NCBI GenBank assembly: GCA_018660835.1
Contig: JABJJN010000080.1
Location: 248,001 to 312,000 of the forward strand
From: Gemmatimonadota bacterium
Lineage (GTDB): Bacteria; Latescibacterota; UBA2968; UBA8231
Direction of reading: 5' to 3'
DNA length: 64,000 nucleotides
Position 1 is the first letter of the stretch, and every line of letters begins with the position of its first letter. The translations under genes were made by a program, and so were the position numbers. Of the stretch, positions 17,733 through 28,943 are shown piece by piece. The notes under the pieces are model-generated. The model saw only the letters and a list, made by a program, of their open reading frames with translations, was not told where the DNA came from and searched no databases.

Positions 17733-19211
17733 TCAGTACACCTCGCGTAGCAGGACCTCGACCGTCTTGTGGTAGTGAGCGAGGCGTTCGTGGTGAAGCT
17801 CGGCACGTTGTGGGTCGGGTTCGTGCACTCTGCTTGTGCCAGAGAGCCGACCGCTCACCTGCTCGAGGTTGTCGAACACTCCGATCGCCAGGCCAGCGAG
17901 AATCGCCGCCCCGAGTGTTCCTGATTCCTGCTGCTCAGCGACCTCAATCCTCGTGTTGGTTAAGTCTGCCTTCAGTTGGGTCCACCAGGCAGAGCGCGAA
18001 CCTCCCCCAGTCGCCCGAATGCGACTCACGTCCACCCCTTCCTCAGCCAGCAGCGACAAGGTGGTAACATGGTCGTAGGCGATACTCTCCATCAGAGCTT
18101 GGACAATATCGGTAGGCGTCGTCGCCAGGGTCAGGCCGATCAGAGCCCCCTTCGCCTTCCGGCCGTCCTCCCAAAAAACCATGGAACCCGACAGATACGG
18201 AACTGCCTCCACAGGACTGGGTTCAAGACGTGCCGCACGCAGCTGGTCCTCAACACCGCCGATGCTCACACCGACGAGACTCCTCGCCCAGTTCAAGACC
18301 GCATTGCCTGTTGGACACACGGCAAGGGCAGACAGCCCTGCCTCTCCCGGGTGCGGCATCACTGACAGCCCCTTCCGAAGCATGCCAGCCGCCGGCGGAT
18401 CACCAGTCACAGCCAGGAGATTCTCGTAGGAACCGCTGACCAGACACGCCGAACCGAGTTCCACGACGCCGGCACCGATCGCGGCGCAGTTCACGTCCAG
18501 CCCCCCAAGAGCCAGCTGCACCCGGGGAGGCAAGCCCCACTCCGTCGCCGCTTGCGGGTCGATCTCCCCAATCACAGCTGGCCAGGAAAGCAACTCTGGG
18601 AGAAAGCTCGGATCGATGCCGTAGGCGGAAATTCGATCCGGTGCCCAGTCGCTACTGCCAAGGTCATAGACTAGATACCTGGAAGCGGTGCTCCTGTCTG
18701 TTGCGACTCGGGCACACAAACGCAGAGTCAGGAAGTCGTGCCAACCCAGGAAGAACTTGGCCTGCTCGACGATCTCGGGGTGATGCGTACGCCACCACAG
18801 AAGCCGGAACACCGGATCCATTCGCTGGCGGTCGTGACCGCACGATTGGCACCACGGCTCGGGCACGGGAGCACCATCGGGAGGCGTCTCGAACTCGGCG
18901 CCACGAGTATCAGCTCCCATGACTGCGCGAGTAAGTGGATTTCCATTCTCGTCGGCCAGGAAGTTCTCGCGACCGGAGGCGCTGATAGCGATCGCTCTCG
19001 GTGGATCGGTTCGCAACCCATCACTCGCCATCAGCTCGCGCATCCCGAGCGAGGCCGCTTGCCAGACTTCCTCTGCGTCCTGCTCCCACGATCCGGGCGC
19101 CGGATGCAGGCCTGTCAGATTGTTGGCCACGACCATCAGGAGTTCGCCCAGCTCCGAATAAGCAGCAACCTTGACCGCACTCGAGCCGACATCGATTCCG
19201 ACCAGACTCAT
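17733..19211 (-). CDS. FGGY-family carbohydrate kinase (xylulokinase-like)
   Basis: 492-residue sugar kinase. The first actin-like domain begins GIDVGSSAVKVAAY (phosphate-1 loop); the second holds the catalytic Asp region (LALGGLDVNCAAIGAG) and the FGGY signature region (RIRATGGGSRSAWWTQLKADLTN), ending with QESGTLGAAILAG. Xylulokinases and glycerol kinases share this layout; substrate cannot be fixed here. It is monocistronic on this strand. The 156 bases to the divergent LysA-like gene contain the promoters of both. Confidence 0.93.
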   Translation of the reverse strand: MSLVGIDVGSSAVKVAAYSELGELLMVVANNLTGLHPAPGSWEQDAEEVWQAASLGMRELMASDGLRTDPPRAIAISASGRENFLADENGNPLTRAVMGADTRGAEFETPPDGAPVPEPWCQSCGHDRQRMDPVFRLLWWRTHHPEIVEQAKFFLGWHDFLTLRLCARVATDRSTASRYLVYDLGSSDWAPDRISAYGIDPSFLPELLSWPAVIGEIDPQAATEWGLPPRVQLALGGLDVNCAAIGAGVVELGSACLVSGSYENLLAVTGDPPAAGMLRKGLSVMPHPGEAGLSALAVCPTGNAVLNWARSLVGVSIGGVEDQLRAARLEPSPVEAVPYLSGSMVFWEDGRKAKGALIGLTLATTPTDIVQALMESIAYDHVTTLSLLAEEGVDVSRIRATGGGSRSAWWTQLKADLTNTRIEVAEQQESGTLGAAILAGLAIGVFDNLEQVSGRLSGTSRVHEPDPQRAELHHERLAHYHKTVEVLLREVY

Positions 19212-19367
19212 GGAGACCTCGCTGTCATTGCTCGTCGCCTCACAGGAATGGGATTCGTAGATTGATCTGCAGTCAATGTACAGATGGTTCGCTGAATCTT
19301 GCCGTAAGAACCCTTATCTTCATTCCCTGCTTGTCACCAAACACCCTTACCCACCGAGTCACGACCC

Positions 19368-20621
19368 ATGAGCCGTAAGCACGTCCCCTTCTCCGAGGAC
19401 CGGATTCGCGAAATCGCGGCGCAATACCCCACGCCATTTCATCTGTACGACGAAGGCGCGATCCGCACCAACGCGCGTCGGCTAAATGCCGCCTTCGCCT
19501 GGAACGGAGGATTCCGTGAGCATTTTGCCGTCAAGGCTAATCCGAACCCGCATCTGATAAAGATCCTCGCCGAGGAAGGCTTCGGTGCCGATTGCTCAAG
19601 CATGGCAGAACTGGTCCTGTGTGAACGAGTGGGTATCAAAGGGGAACACATCTTCTTCAGCTCCAATGACACGCCAGCAGTGGAGTTTGAAAAGGCCACG
19701 CAACTTGGGGCGGTGATCAATCTCGATGACATCAGCCACATCGACTATCTCGAACGACATGCGGGCATTCCGGAACTGATCTGCCTGCGCTACAATCCGG
19801 GCCCCCTGCGCGAAGGAAACGCCATCATCGGCGATCCGCAGCAGGCCAAATACGGTTTGACCCGCGAGCAATTGTTCGACGCCTATCGTGTCCTGCGAGA
19901 CAAGGGGGCCACACGCTTCGGTCTGCACACGATGGTCGTATCCAACGAACTGAATGCTGAGTCTCTCATAGAGACAGCGCGTATGCTCTTCGAGCTCGCC
20001 GTTGAATTCGACAAGGAGCTGGGAATCCGCCTGGAGTTCGTCAATCTCGGCGGTGGCATCGGCATCCCCTATCGGCCCGAAGAAGAGCCCGTCGATCTTG
20101 AGTCGCTGGGCGCCCGTGTGCAGGATGTCTACGAGGAACTGATCCCGCCTGCAGGCCTGCATCCACTGGCCGTGATGATGGAGAATGGACGCATGGTGAC
20201 GGGCCCTTTCGGCTATCTCATCACGACGGCAATCCATCAGAAGCACACGTACAAGGAGTACGTCGGTACGGATGCATGCATGGCCAATCTGATGCGCCCC
20301 GGCATGTATGGTGCCTACCATCACATCACCGTCCTCGGCAAAGAAGAGGCGGCAGCGACGCACATGGTCGATGTCGTGGGATCTCTGTGTGAAAACAATG
20401 ACAAGTTCGCCATCGATCGGAAACTGCCACCTGTTGCCATCGGTGACCTTCTGGCGATCCATGATGCTGGCGCCCATGGTCATTCGATGGGATTCCAATA
20501 CAATGGCAAGCTGCGCAGCGCCGAGCTTCTCTTGCGGGAGAATGGCGATATCGAGCAGATCCGACGAGCCGAGACACTGGACGATTATTTCGCCACGCTG
20601 GATTTCTCGAGTTTGTCGTAA
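19368..20621 (+). CDS. lysA: Diaminopimelate decarboxylase-like PLP enzyme
   Basis: 417 residues of the fold III (alanine racemase/ornithine decarboxylase) group. The PLP lysine is K56 in FAVKANPNP, the glycine loop is NLGGGIGIPY, and the substrate-domain motif is GSLCENNDKF, corresponding to the CESxD motif of DapDC. The last step of lysine biosynthesis is the obvious role. The C-terminal part diverges from standard LysA, so a related amino-acid decarboxylase is possible. No other lysine genes are in the window. Confidence 0.82.
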   Translation: MSRKHVPFSEDRIREIAAQYPTPFHLYDEGAIRTNARRLNAAFAWNGGFREHFAVKANPNPHLIKILAEEGFGADCSSMAELVLCERVGIKGEHIFFSSNDTPAVEFEKATQLGAVINLDDISHIDYLERHAGIPELICLRYNPGPLREGNAIIGDPQQAKYGLTREQLFDAYRVLRDKGATRFGLHTMVVSNELNAESLIETARMLFELAVEFDKELGIRLEFVNLGGGIGIPYRPEEEPVDLESLGARVQDVYEELIPPAGLHPLAVMMENGRMVTGPFGYLITTAIHQKHTYKEYVGTDACMANLMRPGMYGAYHHITVLGKEEAAATHMVDVVGSLCENNDKFAIDRKLPPVAIGDLLAIHDAGAHGHSMGFQYNGKLRSAELLLRENGDIEQIRRAETLDDYFATLDFSSLS

Positions 20622-20652
20622 GGGTGTGAATCCAGCATTCCGGACACGCCCT
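20621..20652 (+). terminator. Possible hairpin after lysA-like gene
   Basis: AGGGTGTG (20621-20628) can pair with CACGCCCT (20645-20652) with one G-T pair and a 16-base loop, immediately after the stop. No T-run follows, so function is uncertain. Confidence 0.25.
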
Positions 20653-20720
20653 AACTTCATGCGCATCAATGATTTGAAGCGGTAGTGTTGGTGGTCTCTG
20701 TTTTGCGTATTCTTGCCCTC

Positions 20721-21576
20721 ATGAGACCATTGTGTTTGCTGATACTACTACTGCTGGGGTGTGGCCACGATACCAAACGTGAGAACCCCCTCGATCCGGC
20801 GCTGACGCCAGCAGTTGAGCTTCAGATCGCCCTCGACGACACGTCGGGCACGGCGACTCTGACCTGGACGCCCTACGCCGGAGCCGCAGCCTTCACCGAG
20901 TACCGCGTGCTGCGCAACGTGCTGGCTCAGCAAGTCGTCGACACGCTGTTCGTCACCTCCGATGCGAGCCAGACGACACTGATAGACACGTCACTGGCAC
21001 CCAACACGGCGTACACCTACCGCATTTCAGTGGCCAGTGCCGGTGGCTTCGTCGCCGTCTCGCAACAGCAGACGACGCCGGGGTTCGAGGCTCAGCCCGT
21101 GCCCTTGCACGAAGTCGCCATCGATGCGGTCCAGGAGCGGGCCGTGCTCTCGTGGACACCCTATGCAGGCGGGCAGTTCGAAGCATACCGCATCGAACGA
21201 CGTCGCGCCGGGGGACAGGACTTCACCTCCATCGGTCGGGTTGTCGCCGTAGGTGACGTCCTTCACGGATTCGGATCTGACGTCGAATGTCACCTACCTC
21301 TATCGGATTGTCGTGGAGGCTGCCGGTCTGGAGTGGCTGGGTGATCCGGGAGACGAGACAGGTTTCGAACGCGCCGGTGTAGTAGAGCTGACCACCGAGG
21401 CAGACGATGCGTCTGGAGAAATCCACCTCACCTGGACGCGTTTCGCCGGCACCGGCTTCGAAGGCTACGAAGTGCGACGTCAGACGCCAGGTGCCGATGA
21501 GGTCGTCATCCTGTCCAGTCTCGTCGGCCAGAGCGACACCGTCTTCGTCGATCAGACGGTCCTCACCGATGTCGCC
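20721..21576 (+). pseudogene. Fibronectin type III repeat lipoprotein, frameshifted and cut short by a rearrangement
   Basis: The ATG at 20721 starts a lipoprotein signal (LLILLLLGCGHDTKRENPLDP; lipobox LLGC), followed by FN3-like repeats (ATLTWTPYAGAAAFTEYRVLR; AVLSWTPYAGGQFEAYRIERR; IHLTWTRFAGTGFEGYEVRR). At about 21252 the frame changes: removing one G of the GG at 21252-21253 restores the natural reading RVVAVVTSFTDSDL. The third repeat then stops at about 21576 (FVDQTVLTDVA), where the sequence becomes the complement of a dioxygenase gene. The 5' part alone would encode a 207-residue surface lipoprotein with a nonsense tail. The frameshift could be a sequencing error; the 3' junction is harder to explain that way. 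Confidence 0.75.
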
Positions 21577-22026
21577 CGTGTGGAAGGGAAACTCCAGGCA
21601 GGACGCAGCCGAGATCTCACCCATCAGGTCGAAGATCTGCGTCTCCTCTTCCGTGAGCGGTTGCTCCAGTCGCTGGCGGGCCTTGCCGATCCAGCCAAAG
21701 TTGTAGCGGCACGACACGACGCCGTCGCGCTGGCTGAAGACCGGTACAGGGTAACCGGAGGTGGGGCTCTCTGTCTTGCCATGCTCATCCTGGCGATCCC
21801 ACTCGAAGCCTTCATACAGCCGTGGCAGGGCCTCGGGACAACGATGCAGGAGTTCGTTGTACACATGCATGGCGCTCGCCAGGCGACTGGGTGGATCATC
21901 GGGGGCCTGACGTGCACATAAAAGTGCCGCGCAGTCCGTCAGGTCGATGTGTAGCCCCACCGGGCCAGGGCGCCCGACACCGCGGCTGCCCTGCTCGGGC
22001 CGGAGGCGACCATGGATGACGTAGTG
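21568..22026 (-). pseudogene. TauD/TfdA-like dioxygenase fragment, middle part, inverted
   Basis: Read on the minus strand, about 150 residues match TauD/TfdA or clavaminate-synthase-like Fe(II)/2-oxoglutarate dioxygenases: the HxD iron motif in GLHIDL, then LLCARQA, VYNELLHRCPEALPRLYEGF, PVPVFSQRDGVVSCRY, PLTEEETQIFDLM and FHTGDI. Homology ends exactly at FHTGDI (about 21568), where the family would continue to the distal iron His. That missing C-terminal part lies on the opposite strand at 22025-22252. The usual 100-plus residues before the HxD are also absent. A long minus frame runs through the piece but has no family N-terminus. Confidence 0.75.
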
Positions 22027-22252
22027 CACGCATGGACGGGCGGGACACGAAGAAGTGCCTGAGGAGGATCGAAAGCGCGTGCTGTTGCGGTTGTGGCTGG
22101 ATTTCCCCGAGTGTCGGCCCGTCATAGACGAGGGCCTGATACGCTACGGCCTGGTACGCCACGGCCAACTCGGGTGGACGGCGCAGGATCTGCTGGCCAA
22201 GCGGCATCTGCAGCCCCGAGCCCGGCGGCCCGACGGCGTGCCCATCCTTTAG
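22025..22252 (+). pseudogene. TauD/TfdA-like dioxygenase fragment, C-terminal part
   Basis: On the plus strand, from just after an in-frame TAG at 22022, the reading THGRAGHEEVPEEDRKR, then VLLRLWLDFPECRPV, matches the C-terminus of TauD-like dioxygenases (distal iron His and Arg in THGR, followed by the RHLLRLWL-type segment). A GTG at 22055 could start a 65-residue peptide, but it would be only a fragment. Together with the inverted piece at 21568-22026 it makes up one disrupted gene, so the iron site is now split between strands. Confidence 0.75.
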
Positions 22253-22281
22253 AAAGCGGCTGCATCACTGGTCAGTGACCG

Positions 22282-22317
22282 CATCTGCTTGCGACACGCG
22301 AGTGCCGCAAGCAGATG
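22282..22317. terminator. Strong hairpin between convergent dioxygenase fragment and katG
   Basis: A perfect 12-bp inverted repeat, CATCTGCTTGCG at 22282-22293 and CGCAAGCAGATG at 22306-22317, with a 12-base loop. It lies 18 bases past the 3' end of katG and 30 bases past the plus-strand fragment, a position fitting a bidirectional terminator, though no T-run follows on either side. Confidence 0.5.
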
Positions 22318-22334
22318 TAGCGAGCGATTGACGC

Positions 22335-24644
<2,310 letters not shown>

Positions 24645-24696
24645 TCATTCCGTGCAGAAATCCTGAAATCTATCAGCAACCGCAAGGAGACCAGTC

Positions 24697-25059
24697 ATGC
24701 AGACCGACACGGTGAATCGTTCACCCGACATGAGGTCAGAGGAGTCGAAGAATGTCGGATGGTTCATGCTGCCGCGTCGCCAGTCGAGTGACTGCAACAT
24801 GACCATCGTTGTGCAGCGCTTCGACAAGGACGGCGACTTTGAAGAACATGCCCACGATCTCGAACAGTTCTTCTATGTGACCGCAGGCGCTCTGGAGATG
24901 ACGATCGGTGACGATACTCGCACATATGTTGAGGGCGACTTCGTCAGTGTCGGCCGCAATGTCGTGCACGCTGGGCGCAATATACACGACGGCGAGAGTG
25001 AGTTGGTCGTCGTCGACTACTGGCCAGCCGACAGCGACGACCGCATCGGTCTCGACTGA
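24697..25059 (+). CDS. Cupin-domain protein
   Basis: 120-residue single-domain cupin. Motif 1 is EEHAHDLEQFFYVTAG and motif 2 is around VEGDFVSVGRNVVHAGRN, giving a His/Glu metal site. It could bind a small ligand or act as a dioxygenase-like or isomerase-like enzyme; function is unknown. GCAAGGAGA lies a few bases upstream of the ATG as a ribosome-binding site. Its stop overlaps the ATG of the NHL gene (ATGA-type, positions 25057-25061), so the two are probably translated together. Confidence 0.85.
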   Translation: MQTDTVNRSPDMRSEESKNVGWFMLPRRQSSDCNMTIVVQRFDKDGDFEEHAHDLEQFFYVTAGALEMTIGDDTRTYVEGDFVSVGRNVVHAGRNIHDGESELVVVDYWPADSDDRIGLD

Positions 25060-26090
25060 TGGATGTCGCACGAGGAAGGCTCTATTTCACCGATGTAAGC
25101 AATCGCCGTGTGCGCGTCGTCGATCTGACGACCGGTATCATCCACAACATCGCCGGAGGCGGCACGATCACCGGGGACGGCGCCTCCAACATAGGTGACG
25201 GCGGACCGGCGACTGCTGCCGTCTTTTCCACCCATCCCATGCGTGTCATGGTTGACGCCCATGACACGCTCTTCGTTACGGATGCACACCACAACAGGAT
25301 TCGTCGCATCGACCCGGCAACACAAATGATCAGTACCTACGTCGGCAATGGTGCCGAGGCCTACGCCGGTGACGACGGCGCCGCCGTACGTGCGAGCTTA
25401 TCCGTTCCACACGGTGCCCGCTTTGATCGTGCCGGCAACCTCTTCATCGCCGACACACGCAATCACCGCGTCCGCCGCGTCGACGGGGACACCGGGATGA
25501 TCACCACTGTGGCGGGTACGGGTCGCGAGGGCTACTCGGGTGACGATGTACCTGCAGCGACGGCCGACCTTGCCGCACCACTGGCCGTCGACCTCGACGG
25601 CGATGGCAATCTGTACATCGTCGACACAGACAACGATCGCATCCGTCGTGTCGATGCGTCGTCAGGTCTGATCACCACAGTGGCTGGAGTGGGAAAGATT
25701 GGCGCCCTGGCCGATGGCACGCCGGCGCGGGAGGCGTGCTTTGGACGCTTGCGCGACGTGATTGTCGTCGACGACACGCTCCTGGTAGCCGACGGTAACA
25801 ATGCCATCATCTTTCGCCTCGATCTGTCGACGGGCATCATCCAACATATCGTCGGCACGGGGACGGCTGGCTTCTCAGGAGATGGGGGGCCCGCGATCCA
25901 TGCCCAACTGCGGCATCCTTACAGTCTCGCTCGCGATGAAGCGGGCAACATCTTCATCAAGGATTGCTACAACTACCGCCTGCGAAGAGTCGACGCGGTG
26001 ACGGGCACGATCTCAACGATCGCCGGCAACGGCGTCGAGGGCTTCGCCGGCGATGACGGCCCCGCCCTCGAAGCGAATCTGTCTTGTTGA
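25059..26090 (+). CDS. NHL-repeat beta-propeller protein with short ends
   Basis: 343 residues made of about six NHL-type repeats, for example NLFIADTRNHRVRRVDGDTGMITTVAGTG and NLYIVDTDNDRIRRVDASSGLITTVAGVG. It begins inside the first blade (RLYFTDVSNRRVRVV) with no signal peptide, and ends inside the last linker (GPALEANLSC) just where a further strand would be expected. The start overlaps the cupin stop and the stop overlaps a possible ATG of the next gene. It may close its propeller with short ends, or be a remnant left by deletion. Function unknown; such proteins often serve as extracellular binding scaffolds, but nothing here exports it. Confidence 0.75.
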   Translation: MDVARGRLYFTDVSNRRVRVVDLTTGIIHNIAGGGTITGDGASNIGDGGPATAAVFSTHPMRVMVDAHDTLFVTDAHHNRIRRIDPATQMISTYVGNGAEAYAGDDGAAVRASLSVPHGARFDRAGNLFIADTRNHRVRRVDGDTGMITTVAGTGREGYSGDDVPAATADLAAPLAVDLDGDGNLYIVDTDNDRIRRVDASSGLITTVAGVGKIGALADGTPAREACFGRLRDVIVVDDTLLVADGNNAIIFRLDLSTGIIQHIVGTGTAGFSGDGGPAIHAQLRHPYSLARDEAGNIFIKDCYNYRLRRVDAVTGTISTIAGNGVEGFAGDDGPALEANLSC

Positions 26091-28936
26091 TGTGGGGTTC
26101 AGTTCCTGCTGGAGATTTCGATCCTCCGGGGAAACCAACTCTCAGGACGGAAGTGACGGGCCAATCACGTTGCGACCTTCTCGCGAAAGGCGCGCCCAAC
26201 GGCGGCGTCATCGTATGCCGTCGAAGCGACGATGACTTCGGCGGCGGTGGTACGAGGGTGTATGCGCCCTTTGGTATCCACACCGACCTCAGCCACCCCC
26301 TCAGCGTCCGCTGCCCCGTGGGCGGCGAAGTCTATCCGAACGAAGAGTACCCCGACGACGGTTCAGGATGGCTCGACGAGCGCCCCGGCAGCGACACCCA
26401 GGGGCAGAGATTCTACTTCGTCGGCTGGTTCAATCACTGGTTCCTGCGTTGGCTGCCTGAGAAGATCGAGACCATGGCCCGCTTGTGGTTCATCGTCGAT
26501 GACGAGCGTTATGCCCACACGGCGACCGTCCTGCTCGAACGGCTCATGGAAGTCTATCCTGAGATGGACGGCGACGATCTGACCTACGATGGCAGTGATT
26601 GGGGCATCTACGTGAAGATGCTACCGACCATGTGGGAAGGCGAGGAACTGGTAAACCTCGTCGACGGTGTGGAGCTGATGTTGCCCCTGCTCGATGACGA
26701 CTTTCTGCAGCGATTTCACGCCTCTGTGTTCCGACCCGCCTTCGAGGCGTACCGCGAACAACCAGCACCCTCCAACTGGGGCAGTGTCTGGAATCCACCC
26801 TTTGCTCGTTTTGCGATGATTACCGGTGACCGGGAAATTCTCGACTACATGCTGCATGAGCATCCCGCAGCGATTGTACCAACCCTCGACAACCAGTTCT
26901 TTCGTGACGGCTTCCCCTACGAAGCTGCCTTCTCCTATGGGTCTCACTATCTGTATGCAGCCCAGGAAGTCGCCGCTGCCTTTGGCGAGCGTGGCGAGTG
27001 GATCTGGGCACATCCGCGCATGCAGCGCGCCTTCGAGACCTACGCCGACCTGATCATCCTCGATAAGTTCACCCACTTCTACGGCGATACGGGTGGCATC
27101 TACAACCGGGGGCTCACACTCGGCCCCGCCTTGCTTGAGGATGCGTCCAAACGCTACGCGTCGCCGAAGATCGCCCGCTACCTGCGCCAGGCCTATGACG
27201 TTCACGGCAGAAGTCGCCGATCCTCCATCGAGAGCGAATTCAGCACGTACGAACATGCCGGCAAACAACCGGACGAGGGGCTTGCAGCAGGAGACGAACT
27301 CGCGAGCACCTTAGCGCCCGTCAAGGGCGTGGCGATCATGCGAACGGGTACAGATGAAAACCGTGCCGCCCTGTATTTCGACTACGGTTACGCGCACGCG
27401 GCGCACAGTCACGCCGACAGGCTGAACATCAATCTCTTCGCCTACGATCGCGAGTTCCTGCCAGAAATGGGGTATCCCGAATACATGGACTCCGTTCAAC
27501 CCACACCGGGTGGTTGGACGACGCACACAGCGTCACACGTTACCGTCGAGGTGAACGAAAAACGTCAGCTGGAGGGAGTCTTCGGCGACCTGCATGGGTT
27601 CGTCCACGGCGAATGGATTAAATACGTAGATGCCTCGTGCGAGGATGCCTATGTCCATGCCGACGTGGATCTGTACCGACGATCACTCGCGCTCATCGAC
27701 ATTCCAGGTGGCGCCTATGTGGTCGACATGTTCCGCGTTCGCGGTGGTGAGCAGCACGACTACCTCTTTCACGGTCCACCCGTTGATGTGACGCTACGCA
27801 ACATCGACATGACGGAACCGCGACAAGGAACGCTGGCTGGCCATGATGTCGAATTCGGCGCAAAACCTGACAGTATTCTGCCCTATCACGTGGACAACAA
27901 GGGGTACCAGTATCTGTTCGACGTCCGCCAGGGGACGGTCGACGGCCCCTATCACGCGTCGTGGAAAATGGCCGATGGCGTTACGTTCTCGGCCACCTTC
28001 CTGCCTGCCGAAGGTGAGCAGTTCTATCAGACGAGCGGCCTTCCCCGGCCATCCAGCAAGAAACCGCCTGCCATGCCTTTTCTGGTGCGGCGCACGCAGC
28101 CTGCGACGGGCGAAGGCCTGTCGCTCTTCGCCTCCGTCCTGAGCTACACGAAAAACACGCCACCAGTGATCAGCGCCAGAAGGCTGCCCCTGACGCCTGA
28201 CAGCGACGACAATGCCGTCGCCATTCTGGTCGAACATCTGTATGGTGAGGATGTGATCATGTCGTGCCTCTCCCCGTCAGGGTTCGCCAGCAGTGCGGAT
28301 GGACGTTACGAGTTGCACGGCCAGTTCGGCGCCGTCTCGATCCGCGAAGACATCCCCCCACGCATGATGCTTGTCGGTGGAACATCCTTCGCCGCCGATG
28401 GCCGCTCGATCACCCTCGAGGATGGGTCGACATCAGCCACCGTCCAGGAGGTTTTCGACGATCGACTCGTCCTCGACAGACCTCTTCCAGCGTGGACAGT
28501 GGGCGAAATCCTGCTCGCCATGCGTGGCTCTGTCCAGAGTTCCTATCGCGTGGAAAGAGTCGTAGCAGACACCGTTTATATCTCGCCCGGGACCTGGATC
28601 GGCAAGGGGCGCGCCGACCGCTACGATCGCGACACGGCGACAATCTTCGACAACCGGGACGTGTTTCCCCTTGGCGAAAAGCGCAACCGCCTCGCCGACA
28701 TCTCTGGGATGGTGTATCCGGAGGGCAACCGCAACTACTATGCCGACTCATGGCTTGTGGCCCAGGATGGCACCAGTCACTATCGCCTGACATCGGGTGG
28801 ATTCCCGGGATTCGTCCTCGACCGAGAGCAGGATCTGAGCGGAATCGAGGCGAGGTTCTCCGGGGGCGAGCCTTTTCTGCTCTATGACCTCGGCCCTGGG
28901 GATACGGTGCAGGTCCTGCGATGGAAAGAGGGGTAG
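26090..28936 (+). CDS. Heparinase II/III-like (alginate-lyase-type) polysaccharide lyase family protein
   Basis: About 948 residues from the ATG at 26090, which overlaps the NHL stop (TGATG). The N-terminal alpha/alpha toroid region includes RCPVGGEVYPNEEYPDDG and YFVGWFNHWFLRWLPEKIETMARLW; the heparinase II/III-like beta-sandwich follows with FDYGYAHAAHSHADRLNINLFAYDREFLPEMGYPEY, where H-A-H-A is the usual His cluster. The remainder is a long beta-rich C-terminus. These enzymes depolymerise acidic polysaccharides. The family's usual N-terminal segment (signal peptide and first helices) is missing, so the protein may be N-truncated or cytoplasmic. Confidence 0.82.
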   Translation: MWGSVPAGDFDPPGKPTLRTEVTGQSRCDLLAKGAPNGGVIVCRRSDDDFGGGGTRVYAPFGIHTDLSHPLSVRCPVGGEVYPNEEYPDDGSGWLDERPGSDTQGQRFYFVGWFNHWFLRWLPEKIETMARLWFIVDDERYAHTATVLLERLMEVYPEMDGDDLTYDGSDWGIYVKMLPTMWEGEELVNLVDGVELMLPLLDDDFLQRFHASVFRPAFEAYREQPAPSNWGSVWNPPFARFAMITGDREILDYMLHEHPAAIVPTLDNQFFRDGFPYEAAFSYGSHYLYAAQEVAAAFGERGEWIWAHPRMQRAFETYADLIILDKFTHFYGDTGGIYNRGLTLGPALLEDASKRYASPKIARYLRQAYDVHGRSRRSSIESEFSTYEHAGKQPDEGLAAGDELASTLAPVKGVAIMRTGTDENRAALYFDYGYAHAAHSHADRLNINLFAYDREFLPEMGYPEYMDSVQPTPGGWTTHTASHVTVEVNEKRQLEGVFGDLHGFVHGEWIKYVDASCEDAYVHADVDLYRRSLALIDIPGGAYVVDMFRVRGGEQHDYLFHGPPVDVTLRNIDMTEPRQGTLAGHDVEFGAKPDSILPYHVDNKGYQYLFDVRQGTVDGPYHASWKMADGVTFSATFLPAEGEQFYQTSGLPRPSSKKPPAMPFLVRRTQPATGEGLSLFASVLSYTKNTPPVISARRLPLTPDSDDNAVAILVEHLYGEDVIMSCLSPSGFASSADGRYELHGQFGAVSIREDIPPRMMLVGGTSFAADGRSITLEDGSTSATVQEVFDDRLVLDRPLPAWTVGEILLAMRGSVQSSYRVERVVADTVYISPGTWIGKGRADRYDRDTATIFDNRDVFPLGEKRNRLADISGMVYPEGNRNYYADSWLVAQDGTSHYRLTSGGFPGFVLDREQDLSGIEARFSGGEPFLLYDLGPGDTVQVLRWKEG

Positions 28937-28943
28937 GCCGTCT

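Noticed and set aside
19596-20669. 357-codon open frame on the minus strand
   Set aside because: It lies entirely antisense to the LysA-like gene, whose PLP Lys and glycine loop are clear; its composition is that of a shadow frame in GC-rich DNA.
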